Source: Streptomyces violaceorubidus
GTDB taxonomy: Bacteria > Actinomycetota > Actinomycetes > Streptomycetales > Streptomycetaceae
DNA: 64,000 bases
NCBI RefSeq assembly: GCF_000717995.1
Contig: NZ_JODM01000026.1
Coordinates: 51,181 to 115,180, forward strand
Direction of reading: 5' to 3'
The notes below the pieces were generated by a model. That model did no database searches. It had not been told where the DNA came from and was given only the letters and a program-made list of their open reading frames with translations. Below, one piece after another: positions 7,203 to 14,641 of the stretch; the first letter of the stretch is position 1; every line of letters begins with the position of its first letter. The position numbers and the translations under genes are program-made.

Positions 7203-8678
7203 GTGGCGGATGAGCTCACCCCGGAGATCTCGGAGAACCCGGAGACCCCGGACGAGTCCGAAGAGCCGATCAAGCAGCGCAAGAACGGCCTGTACCCGGG
7301 CGTGACCGACGAGCTGGCCGAGAACATGAAGTCCGGCTGGGCCGACACCGAGCTGCACGACCTGGAGCCGATCCCCCAGGCCGCCGAGACCGCCGCCCGC
7401 CGCGCCGCCCTGTCCGCCCGCTTCCCCGGCGAGCGTCTGGTGATCCCCGCGGGCAACCTCAAGACCCGCTCCAACGACACGGAGTACCCCTTCCGTGCCT
7501 CGGTCGAGTACACGTACCTGACCGGCAACCAGACCGAGGACGGCGTCCTGGTCCTGGAGCCCAGGGGGGACGGGCACACCGCGACGATCTACCTCCTGCC
7601 GCGCTCGGACCGGGAGAACGGCGAGTTCTGGCTGAGCGGGCAGGGCGAGCTGTGGGTCGGCCGCCGCCACTCCCTCACCGAGGCCGGGAAGCTGTACGGC
7701 ATCCCCGCCTCCGACGTCCGCGAGCTGGCCGACAGCCTGCGCGAGGCCACCGGCCCGGTGCGCGTCGTGCGCGGTTACGACGCCGGTGTCGAGGCGGCCC
7801 TGACCGACAAGGTCACCGCCGAGCGCGACGAGGAACTGCGCGTCTTCCTCTCCGAGGCCCGCCTGGTCAAGGACGAGTTCGAGATCGGCGAGCTGCAGAA
7901 GGCCGTCGACTCCACCGTGCGCGGCTTCGAGGACGTCGTGAAGGTCCTCGACAAGGCCGAGGCGACCAGCGAGCGCTACATCGAGGGCACCTTCTTCCTC
8001 CGCGCCCGCGTCGAGGGCAACGACGTCGGCTACGGCTCCATCTGCGCCGCGGGGCCGCACGCCTGCACCCTGCACTGGGTTCGCAACGACGGCCCGGTCC
8101 GCTCCGGCGACCTGCTGCTGCTCGACGCGGGCGTGGAGACGCACACGTACTACACCGCCGACGTCACGCGCACGCTGCCGGTCAACGGCACGTACAGCGA
8201 GCTGCAGAAGAAGATCTACGACGCCGTGTACGACGCCCAGGAGGCCGGCATCGCGGCGGTGAAGCCGGGCGCCAAGTACCGCGACTTCCACGACGCCGCC
8301 CAGCGGGTGCTGGCCGAGCGGCTCGTCGAGTGGGGCCTGGTCGAGGGCCCCGTCGAGCGGGTGCTGGAGCTGGGCCTGCAGCGCCGCTGGACGCTGCACG
8401 GCACCGGTCACATGCTCGGCCTGGACGTCCACGACTGCGCCGCCGCGCGCGTGGAGTCCTACGTCGACGGCACGCTGGAGCCCGGCATGGTGCTCACCGT
8501 CGAGCCGGGTCTGTACTTCCAGGCCGACGACCTGACCGTCCCCGAGGAGTACCGGGGCATCGGCGTGCGCATCGAGGACGACATCCTCGTCACCGCCGAG
8601 GGCAACCGGAACCTGTCCGCCGGGCTGCCGCGCCGGTCGGACGAGGTCGAGGAGTGGATGGCCGCGCTGAAGGGCTGA
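7203..8678 (+). CDS. pepP: Xaa-Pro aminopeptidase (M24B, PepP type)
   Basis: A 491-residue metallopeptidase that removes N-terminal residues preceding proline. The N-terminal aminopeptidase-P domain spans about residues 50-200 and the pita-bread catalytic domain the rest. Metal ligands are visible in LLLLDAGVETHTYYTADVTRT (two Asp), GTGHMLGLDVHD (His), LTVEPGLYF (Glu) and VRIEDDILVT (Glu). A 30-residue acidic extension (ELTPEISENPETPDE) precedes the folded part. GTG 7203 is the start: AGGAGG at 7191-7196 is 6 nt upstream, whereas the in-frame ATG at 7197 abuts that site. It ends 15 bp before a 36-bp hairpin terminator shared with the opposing gene. Confidence 0.93.
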   Translation: MADELTPEISENPETPDESEEPIKQRKNGLYPGVTDELAENMKSGWADTELHDLEPIPQAAETAARRAALSARFPGERLVIPAGNLKTRSNDTEYPFRASVEYTYLTGNQTEDGVLVLEPRGDGHTATIYLLPRSDRENGEFWLSGQGELWVGRRHSLTEAGKLYGIPASDVRELADSLREATGPVRVVRGYDAGVEAALTDKVTAERDEELRVFLSEARLVKDEFEIGELQKAVDSTVRGFEDVVKVLDKAEATSERYIEGTFFLRARVEGNDVGYGSICAAGPHACTLHWVRNDGPVRSGDLLLLDAGVETHTYYTADVTRTLPVNGTYSELQKKIYDAVYDAQEAGIAAVKPGAKYRDFHDAAQRVLAERLVEWGLVEGPVERVLELGLQRRWTLHGTGHMLGLDVHDCAAARVESYVDGTLEPGMVLTVEPGLYFQADDLTVPEEYRGIGVRIEDDILVTAEGNRNLSAGLPRRSDEVEEWMAALKG

Positions 8679-8693
8679 CCCCCACCCGCCGTA

Positions 8694-8729
8694 CGACGGC
8701 CGGGCACCCGCGCGGGTGCCCGGCCGTCG
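8694..8729. terminator. bidirectional terminator, perfect 36-bp palindrome
   Basis: Arms CGACGGCCGGGCACCCGC and GCGGGTGCCCGGCCGTCG pair completely with almost no loop. It sits between the convergent stops of pepP (8678) and the HATPase gene (8749). There is no T tract, as is usual for Streptomyces terminators. Confidence 0.85.
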
Positions 8730-8748
8730 GCCTGTTCGGGCCCTGCCG

Positions 8749-9213
8749 TCACACCGCCACCAGCGGGGCGTTCTCGCGCCACTTGAGGACCTTGTCGAAG
8801 CTCACGACGGCACCGGCCCGCCCCGGCGCACTGCCGATGTGGACGTGGTCGGCGAGCTCCCGGATGAGACACAGGCCGCGACCGCTCTCCGCCTCCGGGG
8901 ACGCCGGGCGGACTGCCCCCTGCGGCCCGCCCGGAGCGGCGGCGGGAAATCCGGGACCGGTGTCGGCCACCTCGATACGGCAGCGCTCGCCGTCCAGATA
9001 GGCCGTGACGCGGTACGCCTCACCGGGGCGGCCGGACCCGTCGTCCCCGCCGTGCTCGACGGCGTTGGCGCAGGCCTCGCTGAGCGCGACGGAGAGGTCG
9101 AAGGAGATGTCGGGGTCGACGCCCGCGGTCTCCATGGTGCCGATCAGCAGACGGCGGGCCAGGGGCACGCTCGCAGCCTCGCGCCGCAAATGGAGTGACC
9201 ACCAGATGCTCAT
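8749..9213 (-). CDS. RsbW-like ATP-binding regulatory protein
   Basis: A 154-residue single-domain HATPase_c protein. The N box is SVALSEACANAVEHG, the G1 box EVADTGPGFP, and the G2 box ESGRGLCLIRELADHV. It is closer to the anti-sigma kinase/RsbW group than the paralogue at 1481, with a complete N-terminal helix pair (WWSLHLRREAASVPLARRLL). ATG 9213 is used because GGGAGG lies 6-11 nt upstream; the longer open frame runs through the divergent promoter region and is not protein-like. It is divergent from the membrane-protein gene at 9455. Confidence 0.88.
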   Translation of the reverse strand: MSIWWSLHLRREAASVPLARRLLIGTMETAGVDPDISFDLSVALSEACANAVEHGGDDGSGRPGEAYRVTAYLDGERCRIEVADTGPGFPAAAPGGPQGAVRPASPEAESGRGLCLIRELADHVHIGSAPGRAGAVVSFDKVLKWRENAPLVAV

Positions 9214-9454
9214 GCTCCAGCCTCCCGGCCGCGGCTCGACATACCGATACGTATTGCCCCTCACACCCGGACGTAAGCGCGTCGCGCCCGTGACACCGCT
9301 CATCTGGCGGATGCGTCGCCCTCGTCGACCGGTGTATGCGGGACGACTCGTACCAGAGGGTGACCTTCCACCCTGTTCCTCGCCTTCCGGTTGTACGGCA
9401 TCTTGTGGACCTGCCGTACGGCGGGCGGGCCGCGGGTGCGATGATGAGGCCGCC

Positions 9455-10303
9455 ATGACTGCCCCCCACCCGCCAACGGCGCGCTCCGGGAACGACCTCC
9501 GGATCCTGCGGGCCGCGGTGTTCGCCGCGGTCTGCGTCGTGCTGGCCGCGGCGGGGCACGCCCTGGCCTCCTGTGCCACCGTTCCGCTCTGGTCGCTGGG
9601 CGCGGGATTCCTCGGGGCGGTCCTGGTCGCCGTGCCGCTCGCCGGTCGCCGGCGCTCGCTGCCCGCCATCGCGCTGCTGCTCACCTTCGGACAGACCGCG
9701 CTGCACGCCCTGTTCGGGCTGGGCCAGCACGGCACCGCCGCGGCCACGGCGCCCGGTACGGCCGTCGCGTCCGGCGGCGGGGCGGGTGCGCTGTCCGACG
9801 CTTCCCTTGTCCAGCAGGCCGCACGGCTGGTCTGCGGGACCACCGCGGCGGCGATCAGCCCGACCCAGGCCGAGCGGATCCTCACCGACGCCCGGATCGC
9901 GCCCGGCGTCCCGACCGGCGCGGCGCACCATTCCGCGGACGCCCTGTCCGCCGCCGGTACCTCCGCCTCGCTGCTGCCGTCTCTGCCGATGCTGCTCGGT
10001 CACGTCCTCGCGGCCCTGGCCACCGGCTGGCTGCTGCGGCGCGGGGACCTGGCCCTGGCCCGGCTCGTCGAACTGTCGGCGCACTCGGCCCAGTCCATGG
10101 CCGAGGCGGCGTTCGTACGCGCCCTGCGCGCGGCGCTGTTCCTCGTGCGCGCCCTGCACGCCGGGCTGGCCGGCGCCCCCGGTACGGGTCCGCGTCCGCC
10201 GCACCCGACGCTGTGGGTGCCGCCCCGGCCCCGTACCACCGCGCTCCAGCACACGGTCATCAGGCGCGGCCCGCCGAGTGACGCGTTCGCCCTCACCGCC
10301 TGA
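9455..10303 (+). CDS. integral membrane protein at head of copper run
   Basis: A 282-residue membrane protein with about five hydrophobic segments: residues ~18-40 (AAVFAAVCVVLAAAGHAL), 48-65, 70-92, and two near 175-205 (LLPSLPMLLGHVLAALATGWLL) before an Arg/Pro-rich cytoplasmic tail. A Gly/Ala-rich exported loop lies between TM3 and TM4. No family is certain, but homologues sit upstream of ycnI in Streptomyces copper loci, so a copper-linked membrane role is inferred. The ATG at 9455 follows a GATGAT hexamer (9440-9445) that could be a -10 element. It is 129 bp upstream of ycnI. Confidence 0.78.
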   Translation: MTAPHPPTARSGNDLRILRAAVFAAVCVVLAAAGHALASCATVPLWSLGAGFLGAVLVAVPLAGRRRSLPAIALLLTFGQTALHALFGLGQHGTAAATAPGTAVASGGGAGALSDASLVQQAARLVCGTTAAAISPTQAERILTDARIAPGVPTGAAHHSADALSAAGTSASLLPSLPMLLGHVLAALATGWLLRRGDLALARLVELSAHSAQSMAEAAFVRALRAALFLVRALHAGLAGAPGTGPRPPHPTLWVPPRPRTTALQHTVIRRGPPSDAFALTA

Positions 10304-10432
10304 CACGACGCGACCGCCGTCCCGCTGAGGGAGGGGCCGCCGTCGTGCGGCACGCGCGCGTGCGCGCATCCCTCCCGTCCTCGGCACCGGCTGCCCAGCA
10401 CCGGTGTCCACACGAAGCGGAGTACTCCGTCC

Positions 10433-11194
10433 ATGAAGGCTTCCCGTATCGCCGCCGCCGGCGCCGTCTCCGGCATCGCCGTGCTCGCCCTGTCCGCCCC
10501 CGCCTTCGCCCACGTCAGCGTGCAGCCGGAGGGCCCGGCCGCCAAGGGCGGCTACGCGGTCGTCGACTTCAAGGTCCCCAACGAGCGCGACAACGCCTCC
10601 ACCACCAAGCTGGAGGTCAGCTTCCCGACCGACCACCCGCTGTCGTCCGTCATGCCGCAGCCGGTGCCGGGCTGGAAGGTCGACGTCACCAAGGCCAAGC
10701 CGGCCAAGCCGCTGGAGGCGCACGGCAAGCAGATCACCGAGGTCGTCACCAAGGTGACCTGGACCGCCGACGGCAAGGGCGTCGAGCCCGGCTACTTCCA
10801 GAAGTTCCCGGTCTCCATCGGCGCGCTGCCCGAGGACGCCGACCAGCTGGTGTTCAAGGCGATCCAGACGTACTCCAACAAGGAGGTCGTGCGCTGGATC
10901 GAGGTGCCGCAGGAGGGCCAGGAAGAGCCCGACACCCCGGCGCCCGTGCTCGCGCTGACCGCCGCGGAGGACGACGCCCACGGCGCGGCGGGCTCCTCGG
11001 ACGCCAAGGCCGACGACACCGGGGCGGCGGCGCAGAACACCGCCGCCGAAACCTCCGCGTCGGACTCCGGCTCCGGTGACGGCAGCGACACCACCGCCCG
11101 GGTCCTCGGCATCGTCGGCATCGTCGTCGGCGCGGCGGGCGTCGGGTACGGCGTGCTGGCCGGTCGTCGGCGCGGTTCCGGCGCGTCGGCGTAA
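10433..11194 (+). CDS. ycnI: YcnI-type copper-binding protein (DUF1775)
   Basis: A 253-residue exported protein. A signal peptide (residues 1-26) ends APAFA, so the mature protein would begin HVSVQPEG; in YcnI the N-terminal His forms a copper-binding histidine brace. The DUF1775 domain spans about 27-180, including VDFKVPNERDNASTTKLEV and PGYFQKFPVSIG. An Ala/Asp/Ser-rich spacer (about 185-220) leads to a C-terminal transmembrane helix (VLGIVGIVVGAAGVGYGVLAG) and a basic tail, so it is anchored facing outward. It is followed by a nested hairpin (11244-11300) and the sco gene. Confidence 0.92.
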   Translation: MKASRIAAAGAVSGIAVLALSAPAFAHVSVQPEGPAAKGGYAVVDFKVPNERDNASTTKLEVSFPTDHPLSSVMPQPVPGWKVDVTKAKPAKPLEAHGKQITEVVTKVTWTADGKGVEPGYFQKFPVSIGALPEDADQLVFKAIQTYSNKEVVRWIEVPQEGQEEPDTPAPVLALTAAEDDAHGAAGSSDAKADDTGAAAQNTAAETSASDSGSGDGSDTTARVLGIVGIVVGAAGVGYGVLAGRRRGSGASA

Positions 11195-11243
11195 CGACGC
11201 CGCGCCGGTGCGTCGGCAGCACCTCGCCGACGCATCATCTCGT

Positions 11244-11300
11244 CCGGTGCGCGCCGGACACCGTCCGTCGGTTTCCCCGACGGACCCCGGCGCGCACCGG
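11244..11300 (+). terminator. nested intercistronic hairpin
   Basis: The outer stem CCGGTGCGCGCCGG (11244-11257) pairs with CCGGCGCGCACCGG (11287-11300). An inner stem TCCGTCGG/CCGACGGA closes on a TTTC loop. It lies between ycnI and sco and could be a partial terminator or an RNA-stabilising element separating their expression. Confidence 0.6.
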
Positions 11301-11327
11301 AGCACCTCACATCTGGGACATTTTTCT

Positions 11328-11978
11328 ATGCACAAGAAGACGTTCGCCCTGGCCGCCCTGCTCGCCGCCGCCTCCCTGACGCTGTCCGCCTGCGGCAGCG
11401 ACGGTGACAGCGACAAGCCCGTGACCGTGGTCTCCGAGGACAACAGCCAGCAGGCTGCCACCGTCCTGGACAAGCCGTTCGAGAAGCCCGACCTGGTCCT
11501 CACCGACACCCGGGGCAAGAAGTACGACCTCCGCGAGCAGACCGCCGGCAAGCCCACGCTGATCTACTTCGGCTACACCCACTGCCCCGACGTCTGCCCG
11601 CTGACCATGAACAACGTCGCCGTGGCCAAGAAGCAGCTCTCCCAGGCCGAACAGGACAAGCTCCGCGTCGTGTTCGTCAGCACCGACCCGGAGCGCGACA
11701 CCCCGGCCGCGCTCGGCAAGTGGCTCAAGGGCATCGACCCGCAGATCGTCGGCCTGACCGGCGAGTTCGACACCATCCAGGCCGGCGCCCGCACCCTCGG
11801 CATCTCCATCGACCCGCCGACCAAGGACAAGGACGGCAAGATCGTCTCGACCCACGGCACCCAGGTCGTCGCCTTCTCCCCGAAGTCCGACGCGGGCTAC
11901 GTCCTCTACGGCGAGGACGCCACGGTCGACGACTACACCAAGGACCTCCCCAAGCTCATCAAGGGGGAGAACCCGTGA
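11328..11978 (+). CDS. sco: Sco-family copper chaperone lipoprotein
   Basis: A 216-residue SCO1/SenC protein that delivers copper to extracytoplasmic enzymes such as the CuA site of cytochrome oxidase. A signal peptide ends in the lipobox LSAC (Cys about residue 22). The thioredoxin-like core has the CxxxC copper motif in YFGYTHCPDVCP and a downstream His in STHGTQVVAF, completing the Cys-Cys-His site. FVSTDPERDTPAALG is typical of the family. Only GGGA precedes the ATG. Its stop overlaps the first GTG of the PCuAC gene (GTGA at 11975-11978), so the two are translationally coupled. Confidence 0.95.
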   Translation: MHKKTFALAALLAAASLTLSACGSDGDSDKPVTVVSEDNSQQAATVLDKPFEKPDLVLTDTRGKKYDLREQTAGKPTLIYFGYTHCPDVCPLTMNNVAVAKKQLSQAEQDKLRVVFVSTDPERDTPAALGKWLKGIDPQIVGLTGEFDTIQAGARTLGISIDPPTKDKDGKIVSTHGTQVVAFSPKSDAGYVLYGEDATVDDYTKDLPKLIKGENP

Positions 11979-12118
11979 GGCGGTTCGCGGGAGGGCCGGT
12001 GAGGCGGTTCGCGGGAGGGCCGGTGAGGCGGTTCGCGGGAGGGCCGGTGAGGCGGTTCGCGGGAGGGCCGGTGAAGCGGTCCGCGGGAGGGCCGGTGAGG
12101 CGGTTCGCGGGAGGGCCG
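11975..12118 (+). repeat. six 24-bp tandem repeats carrying SD and start codon
   Basis: The unit starts GTGAGGCGGTTCGC and ends GGGAGGGCCG. Copies start at 11975, 11999, 12023, 12047, 12071 and 12095; five are identical and the one at 12071 has two substitutions. Each encodes VRRFAGGP (VKRSAGGP in the variant). Each contains a GGGAGGG Shine-Dalgarno-like tract placed 3-4 nt before the GTG of the next unit. The seventh GTG (12119) opens the unique coding sequence. Confidence 0.97.
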
Positions 12119-12601
12119 GTGAGGCGTTCCGCCCTCGCCGCCGTCGCGGTGATCGGCGCCCTGGCCCTCGCGGGCTGCGGCGGCTCGGACTCCGCGGCCT
12201 CCGGCGCCGAACTCTCGGTCGACGCCGCCTACATACCGCAGCCCGTCTCCGACTCGATGGCGGCCGGCTTCCTCACGATCACCAACGAGGGCGACACCGC
12301 GGACGAGCTGACCTCCGTCACCAGTGAGGCCGGCGAGATCACCGTGCACGAGACCGCCGGCGGGACCATGAAGGAGGTCGACCGCCTGGAGGTCCCCGCC
12401 CACGGTCAACTGGTGTTCAAGAGCGGCGGGAACCACCTGATGTTCGAGAAGCTGAAGCAGCAGCCGAAGCAGGGACAGTCCGTCACCGTCGCACTGCACT
12501 TCGCCCACTCCGCCCCCGTCACGGTCAAGCTGCCCGTGAAGGCGGCCACCTACCAGCCCACCACCGGACACTCCGGGCACTCCGAAGACTCCGGACACTG
12601 A
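11975..12601 (+). CDS. PCuAC-type extracytoplasmic copper chaperone (ECuC-like)
   Basis: A lipoprotein of 160 residues from GTG 12119, or up to 208 from GTG 11975. The signal peptide RRSALAAVAVIGALALAGCGG ends in a lipobox Cys. The PCuAC (DUF461) fold has copper ligands in EITVHETAGGTMKEV (His, Met) and GGNHLMFEKL (HxM), and the C-terminus is His-rich (TGHSGHSEDSGH). In S. lividans the ECuC homologue works with Sco. Seven in-frame GTG codons are possible starts because of the 24-bp repeats; starting upstream adds up to six VRRFAGGP units before the hydrophobic core. The minimal start at 12119 gives a normal lipoprotein signal. Confidence 0.9.
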   Translation: MRRFAGGPVRRFAGGPVRRFAGGPVRRFAGGPVKRSAGGPVRRFAGGPVRRSALAAVAVIGALALAGCGGSDSAASGAELSVDAAYIPQPVSDSMAAGFLTITNEGDTADELTSVTSEAGEITVHETAGGTMKEVDRLEVPAHGQLVFKSGGNHLMFEKLKQQPKQGQSVTVALHFAHSAPVTVKLPVKAATYQPTTGHSGHSEDSGH

Positions 12602-12614
12602 GGGAGGGACCACC

Positions 12615-14633
12615 TTGACGCAGACCATCGCCCCGCGCGTGCGCACCCTGGTGCTGCTGCTCCTGGCCGCGGCATGCGCGCTGCTGGCCGCCGCCGGGCC
12701 GGCCGCCGCGCACGCCGCGCTCACCGGCAGCGATCCCCGGGAGGGGGCGGTGGTCGACAGGGCTCCGGCCCAGGTGTCGCTCACCTTCTCCGAGTCGGTT
12801 TCCATGGACGACGACTCGCTGCGCGTCCTCGACCCCAAGGGCAAACGCGTCGACGACGGCAAGCCGTCCGGCACGGGCGGCACGACGTACTCCGTGAAAC
12901 TGCACGCCGGGCTGCCCGACGGCACCTACACGGTGACCTACCAGGTCGTCTCCGCCGACAGCCACCCGGTCGCCGGTGCCTACACCTTCTCCGTCGGAGC
13001 CCCCTCCGAGACCACGGTCACCGTCACCGGTCAGGGGGCGGGCGGCGGATTCGTCGGCGCCCTGTACGGCGTCGGACGGTACGTGTCGTACGCCGCCTTC
13101 GCCGTCCTGGTGGGCGGCGCCGCCTTCGTACTCGCCTGCTGGCCGCGCGGCTCCGGGGTGCGCGTCGTGCAGCGGGTCGTCGTCTCCGGCTGGCTCGCGC
13201 TGACCGCCGCCACGCTCCTGCTCCTCCTGCTGCGCGGCTCCTACACCGGTTCCGGGAAGGTCGCCGACGTCTTCGACCTGGGCCTGCTCGGCGAAGTGCT
13301 CCAGACCAAGTCCGGCGCCGCACTAATCTCCCGCCTGCTGTTGCTCGCTGCCGCGGCACTGTTCATCGCCGTGCTCTTCGGCGCGTACGACAAGCGGGAG
13401 GACGAGGAGAGGCGGGACCTCACCTTCGGGCTCGCGGTCGGCGGGAGCGTCGTGGCGGCGGGCCTCGCGGCGACCTGGGCGATGTCCGAGCACGCCTCCG
13501 TCGGCCTCCAGGCGGGCCTCGCCATGCCGGTCGACGTCGTCCACCTGCTCGCCGTCGCCACCTGGTTCGGCGGGCTGACCGCGCTGCTCGTCGCGCTGTA
13601 CCGCGGCCCGTCGGACACACCGGTCCCCGCCCTCGCCGTGCGCCGGTTCTCGCGCATCGCCTTCGGCAGCGTGCTCGCGCTGGTGGTGACCGGCACCTAC
13701 CAGTCCTGGCGTCAGCTCGGCTCCTGGACGGCCTTCACCGACACCCGGTACGGACAGCTGCTCCTGGTGAAGATCGGGCTCGTGGCGGTGCTCGTCGGCG
13801 TCGCCTTCTTCTCGCGCCGGTGGACGGCACAGCTGGCGGAGGCGGTGCCCGCTGCCGCCGGGGTCGCGCGGGGCGCGGCGAAGGCGTCCGGGAAGGCGTC
13901 CAAAATGGCGTCCGGGAAGACCGCCGTGAAGACGGGCTCCACGGCGGCGTCGAAGGCGGCCTCGAAGACGGGCTCGAAGACGGGCTCCACGACGGCCTCG
14001 AAGACGGCCTCCCCGGGGCAGGCGTCCGGCCCGGCGAAGGGCTCCGGGGGCTCCCAGCGAGCCGCCCAGCTCGCCCGGCAGCGCGCGGCCGTGGACGCCG
14101 CCCGGCAGAAGCGGCAGCGGGACGCCGACCCGAACCGCTTCGGACTGCGCCGCTCCGTGCTCGCGGAGGCGGGTGTCGCCGTCGTGCTGCTCGTGGTGAC
14201 CACCGTGCTGACGCAGACCGAGCCGGGTCGCACCGAGGAGGAGGCCAAGGCCGCCGGCACGTCCTCCTCCGTGGGCTCCGCGCCCTCCACCGGCGCGGTG
14301 ACGCTGGACATGCCCTTCGACACCGGCAGCCAGAACGGCAAGGGCGTCCTGCGGGTCGAACTCGACCCCGCCCGGGTCGGCGCCAACGACCTGCACCTCT
14401 ACGTCGAGCGCCCGGACGGGACCGCCTTCGACATCCCCGAGGTGAAGGTGGCCCTCACCCTCAAGGCGAAGGACATCGGCCCCCTGCCCGTCGCCCCCGA
14501 CCACATCACCACCGGCCACTGGTCGGCGAGCGGAGTGCAGATACCGATGGCCGGCGACTGGGAAGTCGCCGTCACCGTGCGCACCTCCGACATCGACCAG
14601 GTCACCCTCTCCAAGAACGCGCAGATCGGCTGA
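12615..14633 (+). CDS. CopC-CopD fusion copper protein
   Basis: A 672-residue protein. A signal peptide ends AAAHAAL, giving a CopC domain (about 33-130) with the N-terminal His and the PDGTYTVTYQVVSADSHPVAGAYTF end motif carrying copper ligands Asp and His. CopD follows, about eight transmembrane helices (roughly 145-405) with WFGGLTALLVAL and TYQSWRQLGSW. A Lys/Ala/Ser/Thr-rich low-complexity linker (about 410-495) and one more helix (AGVAVVLLVVTTVL) precede a C-terminal YtkA-like beta domain (about 555-672). TTG is the start, with AGGGAGGG 7 nt upstream. It probably moves copper across the membrane; direction is not deducible. Confidence 0.92.
   Translation: MTQTIAPRVRTLVLLLLAAACALLAAAGPAAAHAALTGSDPREGAVVDRAPAQVSLTFSESVSMDDDSLRVLDPKGKRVDDGKPSGTGGTTYSVKLHAGLPDGTYTVTYQVVSADSHPVAGAYTFSVGAPSETTVTVTGQGAGGGFVGALYGVGRYVSYAAFAVLVGGAAFVLACWPRGSGVRVVQRVVVSGWLALTAATLLLLLLRGSYTGSGKVADVFDLGLLGEVLQTKSGAALISRLLLLAAAALFIAVLFGAYDKREDEERRDLTFGLAVGGSVVAAGLAATWAMSEHASVGLQAGLAMPVDVVHLLAVATWFGGLTALLVALYRGPSDTPVPALAVRRFSRIAFGSVLALVVTGTYQSWRQLGSWTAFTDTRYGQLLLVKIGLVAVLVGVAFFSRRWTAQLAEAVPAAAGVARGAAKASGKASKMASGKTAVKTGSTAASKAASKTGSKTGSTTASKTASPGQASGPAKGSGGSQRAAQLARQRAAVDAARQKRQRDADPNRFGLRRSVLAEAGVAVVLLVVTTVLTQTEPGRTEEEAKAAGTSSSVGSAPSTGAVTLDMPFDTGSQNGKGVLRVELDPARVGANDLHLYVERPDGTAFDIPEVKVALTLKAKDIGPLPVAPDHITTGHWSASGVQIPMAGDWEVAVTVRTSDIDQVTLSKNAQIG
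13857..14090 (+). repeat. low-complexity Lys/Ser/Ala repeat in CopCD linker
   Basis: Degenerate short units such as GCGTCCGGGAAG and TCGAAGACGGGC encode runs of ASK, KTGS and KTAS. The segment lies in the cytoplasmic linker between the CopD helices and the last helix. Confidence 0.8.
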
Positions 14634-14641
14634 ACCGCACC

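Noticed and set aside
5610..8432. A 940-codon open frame on the minus strand
   Set aside because: It is the antisense shadow of the phosphatase and pepP genes; high GC3 removes stop codons. Its translation has no domain, and the plus-strand genes show full motifs.
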